This document shows positions 9,320 through 17,423 of a DNA stretch of 42,290 nt, piece after piece. Numbering within the stretch: position 1 is the first letter of the stretch; each line of letters opens with the position of its first letter. The notes under the pieces were generated by a model, which did no database searches, was not told the origin of the DNA, and saw only the letters and a list, made by a program, of their open reading frames with translations. Made by a program: the position numbers and the translations under genes. Source of the stretch: Sedimentisphaerales bacterium (lineage in GTDB: Bacteria > Planctomycetota > Phycisphaerae > Sedimentisphaerales > SM23-30); assembly GCA_016934515.1 (NCBI GenBank), contig JAFGSR010000004.1:1-42290 (forward strand), written 5' to 3'.

Positions 9320-10018
9320 ATGAAAAAACGTTTAGCAATTAAGTTATTGGCTGGAACACTTGTTTTGGCGTTGCTCTGCTGCGCCGGCTGCAACGAGCAA
9401 CCTAAAGGCCAAAATCAAAGTAGCAAATCCCAAACCAAACAGAAAACCACTTCGCCCACCGAAATTATGAAGGAAACCAAAACCATGGAAAATCAATCAC
9501 CTGAATCAACCCCCTCTGTCAATCCTCGCGTCAAGCTCGCAACCAGTATGGGCGAAATTGTTATCGAGCTCAATCCTCAAAAGGCTCCGATCACCACGGA
9601 AAATTTCCTTCGCTACGTTAACGAAAAATTCTACGATGGCACCATTTTTCATCGTGTCATTCCCAACTTCATGATCCAATGCGGTGGTTTTTCTCCCGGC
9701 ATGAACAAGAAATCCACCCATGCTCCAATCAAAAACGAAGCCTCAAACGGTTTAAAAAACGACCGCGGCACTCTAGCCATGGCCCGCACCCCTGATCCCG
9801 ACAGCGCTAGTTCCCAGTTTTTTATCAACCACAAAGACAATATTTCTTTAAATTACGCCGGCCCGGGCAATCCCGGCTACGCGGTTTTCGGCCATGTTAT
9901 CGAGGGAATGGATACCGTTGACAAAATCGCTCAGGTTCCCACCGGCAATGTTGGACCTTATGGCGACGTCCCCAAGACCGATGTGGTTATTATTTCCGCC
10001 GAAGTTGTGCCTGAATAA
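9320..10018 (+). CDS. Lipoprotein cyclophilin-type peptidyl-prolyl isomerase
   Basis: This 232-residue protein accelerates cis-trans isomerisation at proline during folding of exported proteins. It starts with [10 protein letters not shown], a hydrophobic stretch and the lipobox CAGC, so it should be lipid-anchored on the outer face of the cytoplasmic membrane or in the outer membrane. A Ser/Thr/Gln/Lys-rich linker (residues about 27-65) precedes the cyclophilin domain. Domain motifs include [25 protein letters not shown] and [12 protein letters not shown]. The domain ends with VVIISAEVV at the C-terminus. GGAG lies about 8 bases before the ATG. The gene converges with rsmA about 90 bases downstream. 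Confidence 0.94.
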   Translation: MKKRLAIKLLAGTLVLALLCCAGCNEQPKGQNQSSKSQTKQKTTSPTEIMKETKTMENQSPESTPSVNPRVKLATSMGEIVIELNPQKAPITTENFLRYVNEKFYDGTIFHRVIPNFMIQCGGFSPGMNKKSTHAPIKNEASNGLKNDRGTLAMARTPDPDSASSQFFINHKDNISLNYAGPGNPGYAVFGHVIEGMDTVDKIAQVPTGNVGPYGDVPKTDVVIISAEVVPE

Positions 10019-10107
10019 TCCAATCGGCTTACGTTTAGCATTATCCTGTTTGGACCCGGAAGCGGTAGGGGGGGCAGAAGCCGTTTCTAGTGTAATGTGG
10101 GCGTTTT

Positions 10108-10986
10108 TTAACCGTGCTGTTTGGCCGCCAGGTAATTTGACAGACGAACAAAATCATCCGGCATCAGGGACTCTCCCCGGGCATGTAAGTCAATTTCCAA
10201 CTCGCGGGCCAGTGCTTCCGTATCGATCTCTAATCCACTTTTCACCAGGCAGCTTCTGATGGTCTTACGCCGGTGATGCAACAGCAAATCCACTACCTGC
10301 TTCAGCGTCGCCAGGTCATTAATCTTCCGCTGCTTAACTTCATCACGCCGCCAACTTACCATCGCCGAGTGCACATTTGGCATCGGCCAGAATGCCATCG
10401 GTTTAATCTTGCGAAAAATTTTAACTTCTCCGGTGGATTGCAGCAAGATGCTCAACAAACCATATTCTTTCGTCCCCGGCGTTCCCGCCATACGCAGGGC
10501 TACCTCGGCCTGCACGGTCACAAACATCCCTGCAAAAGTCAATTCTCCCAGCAGCAAATTGATTATCAACGGTGAGGCAACCTGATACGGCAGATTCGCT
10601 ATCAGATAAAATTCCCCCTTCGTCGCTTCGCACGCCGCTGTCAGTTCATCCAATACCTCACCGGCTATCTGGCTTTTGCGGCTCAGAACATCGGCCTCGA
10701 TTATCGTTACATTCTCGCACTTTGCTAATTCATCCCGCGCAATCTGGGCCAATTGCCCGTCAATTTCCACCGTAATCACCTGCCCGGCCTGTTCCGCCAG
10801 CAAACTCGTCAGCGAACCGGTCCCGGTTCCGACCTCCAGTACCGTCTCCCGGCCCGTTAAATTCGCCTGTTCCACCAGCAGCCGCATCAGGTTCAAATCG
10901 ATGAGAAAGTTCTGCCCCCATTTATGCCGCGGCTCCGTCCCAGCTCCACCTAATAATTCTAATAATTGTTGTTTCGTGTGCGGCAC
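10108..10986 (-). CDS. rsmA: 16S rRNA dimethyladenosine transferase RsmA/KsgA
   Basis: RsmA transfers methyl groups from SAM to two adjacent adenosines in helix 45 of 16S rRNA during late 30S assembly. The protein has 292 residues. Conserved blocks are KWGQNFLID near residue 22, the SAM site VLEVGTGTGSLT at about 48-60, EIDGQLA, and the catalytic NLPYQVASPL. The C-terminal RRKTIRSCL matches the family's small helical domain. The first codon is GTG at 10986, placed 10 bases after the pdxA stop, so the two genes are very likely co-transcribed. The order pdxA-rsmA is common in bacteria. Confidence 0.96.
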   Translation of the reverse strand: MPHTKQQLLELLGGAGTEPRHKWGQNFLIDLNLMRLLVEQANLTGRETVLEVGTGTGSLTSLLAEQAGQVITVEIDGQLAQIARDELAKCENVTIIEADVLSRKSQIAGEVLDELTAACEATKGEFYLIANLPYQVASPLIINLLLGELTFAGMFVTVQAEVALRMAGTPGTKEYGLLSILLQSTGEVKIFRKIKPMAFWPMPNVHSAMVSWRRDEVKQRKINDLATLKQVVDLLLHHRRKTIRSCLVKSGLEIDTEALARELEIDLHARGESLMPDDFVRLSNYLAAKQHG

Positions 10987-10996
10987 TTCTGTTCAC

Positions 10997-12055
10997 TTAC
11001 AGCTTAATGTTTTTACCGTTAATGGTACGCATCTGTTGCTGCTGCTTTATTTCCGCCATGTCGCATGCCACCCTGATAGCCGCTTTCATACTGTCGGTGT
11101 TGGCAACATTTCGACCGGCAATATCAAAAGCTGTCCCGTGATCCGGACTGGTTCGAATGATCGGTATTCCTATGGTAACGTTCACCGCCTTGTCAAAACT
11201 CAGCATCTTGATCGGAATCAATCCTTGATCGTGATACATCGCTACTATCGCGTCCCACTTACCGCCCAGCGCGTCATGAAAAAGCGTATCCGCCGGAAAC
11301 GGCCCAACCACATCGATCCCCACCTCCTGCGCCATCAATATCGCCGGTGAAATTATCCGCTTTTCTTCATCACCAAACTGCCCGTCTTCACCGGCGTGCG
11401 GATTCAATGCCGCTACCGCGATTTTTGGATTTTCTACGCCAAACCACTGCTTCAGTGCATCATTAACCAGGTCTATCGGTTCAAAGACGGTTCCGATAGT
11501 GAAACGATTGCGGATATCAAAAAGCCCTTCATGGATGGTGGCCAGCACCACCCGAAAGGGACCGCCAACGAACATCATTGCGGCCCGTTTGGAACGGCAA
11601 TTTTTCTTTAAGAATTCGGTGTGGCCGGGATACTTGAAACCCGCCAGGTGCCAGGATTGTTTGCTGATGGGGGCGGTGACCAGAGCGTCGATTTTGCCAC
11701 ATTGGGCATCTCTAACAGCATCATCAACAAATTGCATCGACGCTTCCCCACCGTTTTTACTGGGGCTGCGAAGTTGATTGTTGCTTAACCAACTGATTTC
11801 ATCGTAATCAGCCACCACAACGCTTTGGGGATATTCACGGGTGATTCGCTCGTGCTGATCGCGCCACCAGAAAACATCCAGTTCAGCCAAATCAGCGGCG
11901 TATGAAAGCAATTCATTGAGTCCGTAAACTACAAACCGCCCCCGACGGCGGATTTCGGTATCAGCTAATGCCTTGACAATGATCTCCGGACCGATCCCCG
12001 CAGGATCACCCATCGTAATGCCGATAATCGGTTTGTCAGTTCCGGGTATTGCCAT
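10997..12055 (-). CDS. pdxA: 4-hydroxythreonine-4-phosphate dehydrogenase
   Basis: PdxA oxidises 4-phosphohydroxy-L-threonine with NAD(P), a step of the DXP-dependent pyridoxal phosphate pathway. The 352-residue length is slightly above the usual 330. The opening IIGITMGDPAGIGPEII is diagnostic. Metal-binding histidines are visible in FKYPGHTEFL, DTLFHDALGG and AMYHDQGLIP, and the family segment RTSPDHGTAFDIAG is near the C-terminus. The ATG at 12055 has only a weak upstream AG-rich site. It lies 150 bases after ribE in the same direction and just before rsmA. Confidence 0.96.
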   Translation of the reverse strand: MAIPGTDKPIIGITMGDPAGIGPEIIVKALADTEIRRRGRFVVYGLNELLSYAADLAELDVFWWRDQHERITREYPQSVVVADYDEISWLSNNQLRSPSKNGGEASMQFVDDAVRDAQCGKIDALVTAPISKQSWHLAGFKYPGHTEFLKKNCRSKRAAMMFVGGPFRVVLATIHEGLFDIRNRFTIGTVFEPIDLVNDALKQWFGVENPKIAVAALNPHAGEDGQFGDEEKRIISPAILMAQEVGIDVVGPFPADTLFHDALGGKWDAIVAMYHDQGLIPIKMLSFDKAVNVTIGIPIIRTSPDHGTAFDIAGRNVANTDSMKAAIRVACDMAEIKQQQQMRTINGKNIKL

Positions 12056-12205
12056 TTTTTGCTAAATTCTCACTTCTATATTATTTCTTCTAATTTTTAC
12101 CGCTAAATCAGTCACCGGCCTCAATTTCTCTAAACAAACAAGCGGCTTGCCCTGGATCAGAACAGCCGCTGTAGGTCACTACTATATTATATCACGTTTG
12201 GGGGT

Positions 12206-12862
12206 TCAGGAAAACCCCTGCTCGCGTAATTTTTTCAGGGTAATACCTTCCTTTTTTCCTCCGCTTAGCATCTCATCCAGGCGTTTGGTGATCCATTTGC
12301 TTATAATATCAACTTCCAGATTCACTCGATCACTAACTTTTCGCTGCTTGAGATTCGTCTGTTCCAGAGTTGTCGGGATCAAACTCACACTGAATTTATC
12401 TGGCCTTGCTTCCACAATTGTCAGGCTGACTCCGTCAATCGCCACCGAACCCTTGCCAATCATCATCCTCAACAAAGCCGGATTCGCGGTAATCCACATC
12501 ACCCATTGCGCACCGCTTTGGTCGATTTTTTCTACCGTCCCCACTCCGTCCACATGCCCATGGACAATATGTCCGCCGAACCGTCCGTCAGCAGCCATGG
12601 CCCGTTCCAGATTCACTGCTTCGCCGCTATGCAGTTGGGCCAGGGTGCTGACCTTAACCGTCTCAGCCATGATATCGAACACTGCTTCAGAGCTGCGTAA
12701 TTGGCTGATTGTCAAACAGACCCCGTTTACACAAATGCTCTCGCCCAGACCGGCACCATCAGCCAGGCGGCCCAGCGGCACCACCAAACGGCGTCCGGTT
12801 GCTGTGGCAACGTTCGTCTTAATCGGTTCAACTGCTTCAACTAATCCGGTAAACAATTTCAC
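12206..12862 (-). CDS. ribE: Riboflavin synthase, alpha chain
   Basis: The enzyme dismutates two 6,7-dimethyl-8-ribityllumazine molecules to give riboflavin. At 218 residues it has the normal two-barrel architecture: the N-barrel begins LFTGLVEAV and the C-barrel is introduced by FGGHIVHGHVDGVG, with a repeat of the substrate-site pattern SVAIDGVSLTIVE matching the N-barrel SICVNGVCLTI. The start is ambiguous. A GTG at 12862 gives MKLFTGL. A TTG at 12856 gives the canonical MFTGL start with AGAAG upstream. The rest of the rib pathway is not nearby. It is 63 bases downstream of the DUF502 gene on the same strand. Confidence 0.95.
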   Translation of the reverse strand: MKLFTGLVEAVEPIKTNVATATGRRLVVPLGRLADGAGLGESICVNGVCLTISQLRSSEAVFDIMAETVKVSTLAQLHSGEAVNLERAMAADGRFGGHIVHGHVDGVGTVEKIDQSGAQWVMWITANPALLRMMIGKGSVAIDGVSLTIVEARPDKFSVSLIPTTLEQTNLKQRKVSDRVNLEVDIISKWITKRLDEMLSGGKKEGITLKKLREQGFS

Positions 12863-12925
12863 TTCTCATAAATATTCTAACAATCAATTCTTTTGATAAT
12901 TTTTCCCGTCAGTGGTTTTTTGTCT

Positions 12926-13561
12926 TTAGGATGTTTTCTCCGGCTTCAACATCTTTTTTTGATCGTGCTCCTGATCTTTTTTACCGCTGATCCCGCCCGA
13001 CACTATAAACGCCATCACATCAGAGCTGTCGGCGTCGATGGGCTTCACTTTTTCACGTGGAACAATCAGTAAACTACCGGCAAAATTGTAACTTTGAGGA
13101 AAATAAACCGCCACTTCTCCTTCCAGCCCCAGAAATTCCAGCGATTTCCGGGTAACGAATCCCACCGCCTTGGCATTGCTGCCCTCTATCAGGGTAACCA
13201 AGACCGGTTGATCGAATTTCTTTTTCTCCCCGACAAACGCTCCTACGAGATCTTTGACCGAAGAATACAACAGCTTAATCAACGGCAGTCGAGCGAACAG
13301 TTTTTCCACCAGTTGCATCAGCGGACGGGTTATAAACAGATTGCTTAAAAAACCAACTACCATGATAACCATAATCAGAATCAACACTCCCAGACCGGTC
13401 ACCCACCACTGTGGCTCGATTGACTGGTTGCTGATTCCGGCGATTAACTTTTGTATCCCGCCGTCGATGGCTGTAAACACCCAGTAAACAACATAGATCG
13501 TCGCTACCAGTGGCACTAGAAACAACAAACCTCTGACAAAATATGTTGCCGGTTTTTTCAT
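12926..13561 (-). CDS. DUF502 family membrane protein
   Basis: This 211-residue protein has two strong transmembrane helices: GLLFLVPLVATIYVVYW at about 10-30 and a second at about 52-72 (LGVLILIMVIMVVGFL). A soluble region with the family's conserved features follows (IPLIKLLYSSVKDL-like segment LPLIKLLYSSVKDLVGA, then PVLVTL and GFVTRKS). DUF502 proteins are widespread in bacteria and plant chloroplasts; no biochemical role is assigned here. The C-terminus is Lys/Asp/Gln-rich and likely disordered. It starts 13 bases after the gltA stop, with an AAGG site about 10 bases before its ATG, so it is probably in the gltA transcript. Confidence 0.88.
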   Translation of the reverse strand: MKKPATYFVRGLLFLVPLVATIYVVYWVFTAIDGGIQKLIAGISNQSIEPQWWVTGLGVLILIMVIMVVGFLSNLFITRPLMQLVEKLFARLPLIKLLYSSVKDLVGAFVGEKKKFDQPVLVTLIEGSNAKAVGFVTRKSLEFLGLEGEVAVYFPQSYNFAGSLLIVPREKVKPIDADSSDVMAFIVSGGISGKKDQEHDQKKMLKPEKTS

Positions 13562-13574
13562 TATTGAGAACCTT

Positions 13575-14906
13575 TTATTTAGATTCTATAGGTGATACGC
13601 CTTGCCGCTGTGCCATTGGCACATAGTGGAGTTCCTTGTTGCCGGTATAGATCTGTCGCGGCCGGGCAATTTTCATGTTCTCGGCTTCATGTACTTCCCG
13701 CCAGTGGGCGATCCAGCCCGGCAACCGGCCGATGGCGAACATCACCGTAAACATATTTGTCGGAATACCTATCGACCGCAATATCATGCCGCTGTAAAAA
13801 TCCACATTCGGATAAAGCTTACGCTCAATAAAATAGGAATCATTCAATGCCAAATCTTCCAACTCCAGGGCGATGTCCAGCAAGGGGTCTTTATGGTCGA
13901 GTTTGGTAAAGAGTCTTTCGCAGGCGCCTTTCAATATTCTGGCCCGGGGATCGTGGTTTTTGTACACCCGATGGCCAAAACCCATCAACCGGAAATCACT
14001 TTTCGGATCCTTGGCCAGTTCAATGCATTTTTTGGCGTTCAATCCGCCGTCGTGTATTTGTTGGAGCATATTGATCACGGCCATGTTCGCACCGCCGTGC
14101 AGGCGACCCCATAACGCACATACCCCGGCCGATACCGACGAAAAGAGATTGGCGCCGGCCGAGGCTACCATTCGAACGGTCGTGGTGCTGCAGTTCTGCT
14201 CGTGATCGGCGTGCAGCATCAATATCATATCCAAAGCTTTGGCCACCTCCGGCATGGCTTCGTAATGTTTGTGCGGCAGCGAAAACATCATATGCAGAAA
14301 GTTCGAAACATAGCGTAGATTCGGATCCGGATATATAAACGGTTCCCCTCGGGACATTTTGTATGAAAAGGCGGCTATGGTGCGGATTTTGCTTATCAGA
14401 CGTGCCGCCAGCACCTCCAGTTGCTGTTCCGGCCCCAATTCATCTTCACCTTCAATTTTACCCAGGTCGTGATGATAACAACCCAATGCGTTAATCATCG
14501 CAGACAACATAGCCATGGGATGGGCACTCGACGGGAATCCTTCAAAGTGACTTTTCAGGTTTTCATGGATAAGGGCGTTATCCGTCAGCAAATCAGAAAA
14601 ATGCCGCCTCTCCTGAGCAGTGGGAATCTTGCCCCAGATGAGCAGATAAGCAACTTCGATAAAATCGCTACCCTCTGCCAGTTGCTCAATCGGAATACCA
14701 TGGTAACGCATTATACCATTCTCACCATTGATGTAGGTGATTTTGCTGTCACAGGATGCGGTGTTGCCAAAGCCCGGATCGTAGGCAATGCATCCGGTCT
14801 GATCCCTAAGTTTTAAAATATTGATGCCTTTTTCGCCTTCGGTACCGATGATTAATGGCAAATTATATTTTTTATCATCAATTTCAAGTATTACATTCTC
14901 AGCCAC
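13575..14906 (-). CDS. gltA: Citrate synthase
   Basis: Citrate synthase condenses acetyl-CoA and oxaloacetate at the entry of the TCA cycle. The 443-residue length fits the Gram-negative, type II class. Active-site segments are visible: LWGRLHGGANMAVI with the first catalytic histidine, GFGHRVYKNHDPRA with the second, and PNVDFYSGMIL with the catalytic aspartate. The N-terminal small beta-domain (ILEIDDKKYNLPLI) is also present. The start is GTG at 14906 with AGGAG about 7 bases upstream. An overlapping ATG at 14911 is out of frame. It heads a leftward run of genes: DUF502, ribE, pdxA and rsmA. Confidence 0.97.
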   Translation of the reverse strand: MAENVILEIDDKKYNLPLIIGTEGEKGINILKLRDQTGCIAYDPGFGNTASCDSKITYINGENGIMRYHGIPIEQLAEGSDFIEVAYLLIWGKIPTAQERRHFSDLLTDNALIHENLKSHFEGFPSSAHPMAMLSAMINALGCYHHDLGKIEGEDELGPEQQLEVLAARLISKIRTIAAFSYKMSRGEPFIYPDPNLRYVSNFLHMMFSLPHKHYEAMPEVAKALDMILMLHADHEQNCSTTTVRMVASAGANLFSSVSAGVCALWGRLHGGANMAVINMLQQIHDGGLNAKKCIELAKDPKSDFRLMGFGHRVYKNHDPRARILKGACERLFTKLDHKDPLLDIALELEDLALNDSYFIERKLYPNVDFYSGMILRSIGIPTNMFTVMFAIGRLPGWIAHWREVHEAENMKIARPRQIYTGNKELHYVPMAQRQGVSPIESK

Positions 14907-15148
14907 AGCATCACTCCTAAATTACTGATATATAAGCACATACATTATCCCAGCCGCCGATTGTCACCTGGCGACCCACCCCGTTCGCAGCCATCGACTT
15001 GCCGGATTATAATAAAACGATAGCCCATCCTAGCAGAAAACCAACATTATGGCAACTGTCCTTCGTAGGGTTGGCCCCCCCAAAATCTTACCAAACAACT
15101 AAATTGCCCCAAAACCCCCGTAATCCACCCCAAAACCAACAAAAAGAA

Positions 15149-15219
15149 CTGGGGAACAGGGATTCGAACCCCAACTAAGTGAGCCAGAGTCACTCGTGCT
15201 ACCGTTACACTATTCCCCA
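15149..15219 (-). tRNA. tRNA-Gln (anticodon CTG)
   Basis: On the minus strand the acceptor arms TGGGGAA and TTCCCCA pair perfectly, with discriminator G, the usual base for tRNA-Gln. The D arm contains GTAACGGTAGCAC. The anticodon stem AGTGA/TCACT encloses CTCTGGC, giving anticodon CTG. The T loop is TTCGAAT. Length is 71 bases; CCA is not encoded. Confidence 0.94.
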
Positions 15220-15595
15220 ATTGCAGTATTCACAATACTTTACAACAAACTGCCGGAACTTCTTTGCTCCCGCGTACCCCACATCCGAGCGGGCATAATA
15301 ATACATCGCCAATTATAACACAAGAACTTTTACCCTAAAAACAGTAAAAGCCACGACAAAAAAACTCTGGTTAACACCTCATTACATCTTCCCCCTTTCC
15401 CCTTCATCAACTATTCCTATTCCACTAATCTGGCCATTATCTCAATCACCCATAATCTGCTTGACCGGTACAAACAGCTTCGATATACTTGCCAAAATTC
15501 TGTATAGCTATCACAAATCCGTTTTGAGAATGGGATTATGTGATTTATTCCAAAGCGGTTATTGACTGAATTAATGCCTTGTCAGGTAAAGACTT
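15220..15595. other. Intergenic region upstream of tRNA-Gln and the amidohydrolase
   Basis: The region holds the two divergent 5' flanks. A short perfect hairpin AGTATT-CAC-AATACT lies at 15225-15239, immediately before the tRNA-Gln 5' end, and a candidate tRNA promoter lies at 15295-15323. The remainder is AT-rich with no gene that can be supported. Confidence 0.5.
15295..15323 (-). promoter_or_regulatory. Candidate promoter for tRNA-Gln
   Basis: On the minus strand TTGTGT (15318-15323) and TATTAT (15295-15300) are 17 bases apart. The predicted start is about 70 bases before the mature tRNA, leaving a leader that includes the small hairpin at 15225-15239. The -10 match is reasonable and the -35 match moderate. 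Confidence 0.35.
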
Positions 15596-16642
15596 ATGAT
15601 TATAGATTGCCACAGCCACATTTGGCCCTCACGTTCCTGTCTGGGTCAGGCTCAGAAATTTTCCTGTCTTGCTGCCGCTTGCGACGACAAATCCAACAGA
15701 GATCGATCATTTTCCGCATCGGAAACCGCCGATGCCACCTTCATTCTCGGCTTTGTCAGCCGCCATCTAAATGCTGAAATCCCCAACAGTTACATCAAAA
15801 ACCATCTTGCTTCTCAGCCCCATCGATTGTTCGGCTTTGCGGGAATCGATCCGGCTGACAATGACGCTGCCGCCGAAATACGCAGACTTCACGACGTGGA
15901 TGGTTTCGTCGGTTTCACTCTCAGCCCTGCCTGTCAGGCTTTTCATCCCTGTGATACTCGTGCCTTGGCCCTGTACGAAGTTGCTCAGGAGTTGTCCATG
16001 CCCATTTACTTTCTCAGCGGTATGGCTCTACCGCAAAACGCCTATCTCGAGTTTGCTCAACCGGACGCCCTCGATGAAATCGCCCGTGATTTTCCTGAAC
16101 TCAAAATCGTAATATCCCATCTGGGTTACCCCCGTGTTGAGCAGACCATTGCCATGTTAGCCAAGCACCCTAATATTTTTGCCGATGTGGCAGGTTTGAC
16201 AAAACGTCCCTTAACTGCCTATCGCCACTTGACGCTGGCTTATGAATGCGGCGTAATAGAAAAACTCCTTTTCGGCACCGATTCACCCTGTTACAACCTC
16301 AAAGACACTGTCGAAGCTCTATATTATCTCAATAAAATCACCCTCGATTCCGTTTTGCCGGTTGTTCCCCGTGAACAACTCCGAAGTATCATCGAACGCG
16401 ACAGCCTTACTTTGCTGGGTCTGAAATCCAGTGAATTGACTAGTGTTCCCGGAGCCGAATCAACCGGTGTTCCCGAAACCACCAAATCCACCCCGTCCAC
16501 TTATTCTGCCGAGTCTGAAGTTCCAGCCGATCCGGCCGAGCATCCAGAATCAGTCGATTCCAACAAGGCTTCATTTGCCCATGATGATTCTGATGACGGC
16601 CAGGACGGTTGTACCAAAAAAGCCAAAGGTGAAACCCGTTAG
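15596..16642 (+). CDS. Amidohydrolase-2 family metal-dependent hydrolase with acidic C-terminal tail
   Basis: The first 280 residues form a TIM-barrel amidohydrolase of the ACMSD/uronate-isomerase-like class 2 group. The N-terminal metal motif is DCHSHIW, the barrel histidine is in ISHLGYPR, and the late aspartate is in FGTDSPCYN. Such enzymes hydrolyse or decarboxylate varied substrates; the substrate cannot be named. After about residue 285 the sequence becomes a low-complexity tail rich in Ser, Pro, Glu and Asp, with two similar units (SVPGAES and GVPETTKS) and an acidic stretch HDDSDDGQD, and ends in a lysine-rich segment. This tail is atypical for the family and probably disordered. AGGT lies 9 bases before the ATG. 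The next gene starts 37 bases downstream. Confidence 0.85.
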   Translation: MIIDCHSHIWPSRSCLGQAQKFSCLAAACDDKSNRDRSFSASETADATFILGFVSRHLNAEIPNSYIKNHLASQPHRLFGFAGIDPADNDAAAEIRRLHDVDGFVGFTLSPACQAFHPCDTRALALYEVAQELSMPIYFLSGMALPQNAYLEFAQPDALDEIARDFPELKIVISHLGYPRVEQTIAMLAKHPNIFADVAGLTKRPLTAYRHLTLAYECGVIEKLLFGTDSPCYNLKDTVEALYYLNKITLDSVLPVVPREQLRSIIERDSLTLLGLKSSELTSVPGAESTGVPETTKSTPSTYSAESEVPADPAEHPESVDSNKASFAHDDSDDGQDGCTKKAKGETR

Positions 16643-16679
16643 CCTTGAATCAACATAAAATTCTTTTCGAGCCTGTTTT

Positions 16680-17357
16680 ATGACAATACAGAATTACGTC
16701 AAGCGGATTAATCTTATGACAACTTCAATTTCGTCTCCTGACGCTTTTTCGGATTCCGGATCGCCGCCAAACCACTTGGTTATCTCTGGAAAACCATATT
16801 TTATCACTTTCCGACTGCTGGTGCTGCTGATACTTACCTGCACCTTAATGACTAATGTCAGCTGCACTTCTAAATACCACGGATTGATGCAATTCGACGT
16901 AACCGCACCCAACAGCAAAGTTCTCCTGCAACCGTTCAGCCAGGCGTATTGCTGTTTCGACCAACGCGGCCTGGCCAAAATTGTCGTGCTCCAAAGCAAT
17001 GACGATGTCCGCCAAACCATAATTCTGAACACCTTCTGGAATGCCAACAAAGCTATTACCTCGGTTTCGCCCAGTTCTACCAATGCCAACATTGACTATC
17101 TCATCGAATACCAGGACCATGCTGCTCTCTATCGCGGGGCGGGCTTCGTCTTACTCAAGGGCGATCAATCCGACCGAAAAATAAAAATCAATCTGCTTTC
17201 CTCCAATCTCAATCTCGAACAGCAAACTATCAGTTACAAACCTCCTTTCCTCGAAACCAGAATTTCCGGCAAAGTAACAGCGCTAAATGACTCAGTAAAA
17301 GCGCAACAGTTTGCAGCAATGTTCGAACAAAAGGCAGAAACCATAGATAAACGTTGA
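16680..17357 (+). CDS. Unknown membrane-anchored exported protein
   Basis: I do not recognise this 225-residue protein. A hydrophobic segment, FRLLVLLILTCTLMTNVSC, lies at about residues 44-62 after a polar N-terminal stretch. It ends in a cysteine, but the residue at -3 is Asn rather than Leu, so it is a poor lipobox; a type II membrane anchor is as likely. The remaining 160 residues are polar and predicted beta-rich by eye, so they should lie outside the cytoplasm. Two starts are possible: the ATG at 16680, which has no ribosome site, and the ATG at 16716, which has GCGGA upstream. It lies between the amidohydrolase and the sodium symporter, all on the same strand with short gaps (37 and 66 bases). 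Confidence 0.6.
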   Translation: MTIQNYVKRINLMTTSISSPDAFSDSGSPPNHLVISGKPYFITFRLLVLLILTCTLMTNVSCTSKYHGLMQFDVTAPNSKVLLQPFSQAYCCFDQRGLAKIVVLQSNDDVRQTIILNTFWNANKAITSVSPSSTNANIDYLIEYQDHAALYRGAGFVLLKGDQSDRKIKINLLSSNLNLEQQTISYKPPFLETRISGKVTALNDSVKAQQFAAMFEQKAETIDKR

Positions 17358-17423
17358 TTTTTTTGAAATCCGAAAAGATAAACTTCAAAACATTTTCGTT
17401 TTACGTCTAAACTCAACCACATC

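Noticed and set aside
10676-11350. Rightward 224-codon frame across rsmA and pdxA
   Set aside because: It overlaps two canonical housekeeping genes on the opposite strand and shows no family motif.
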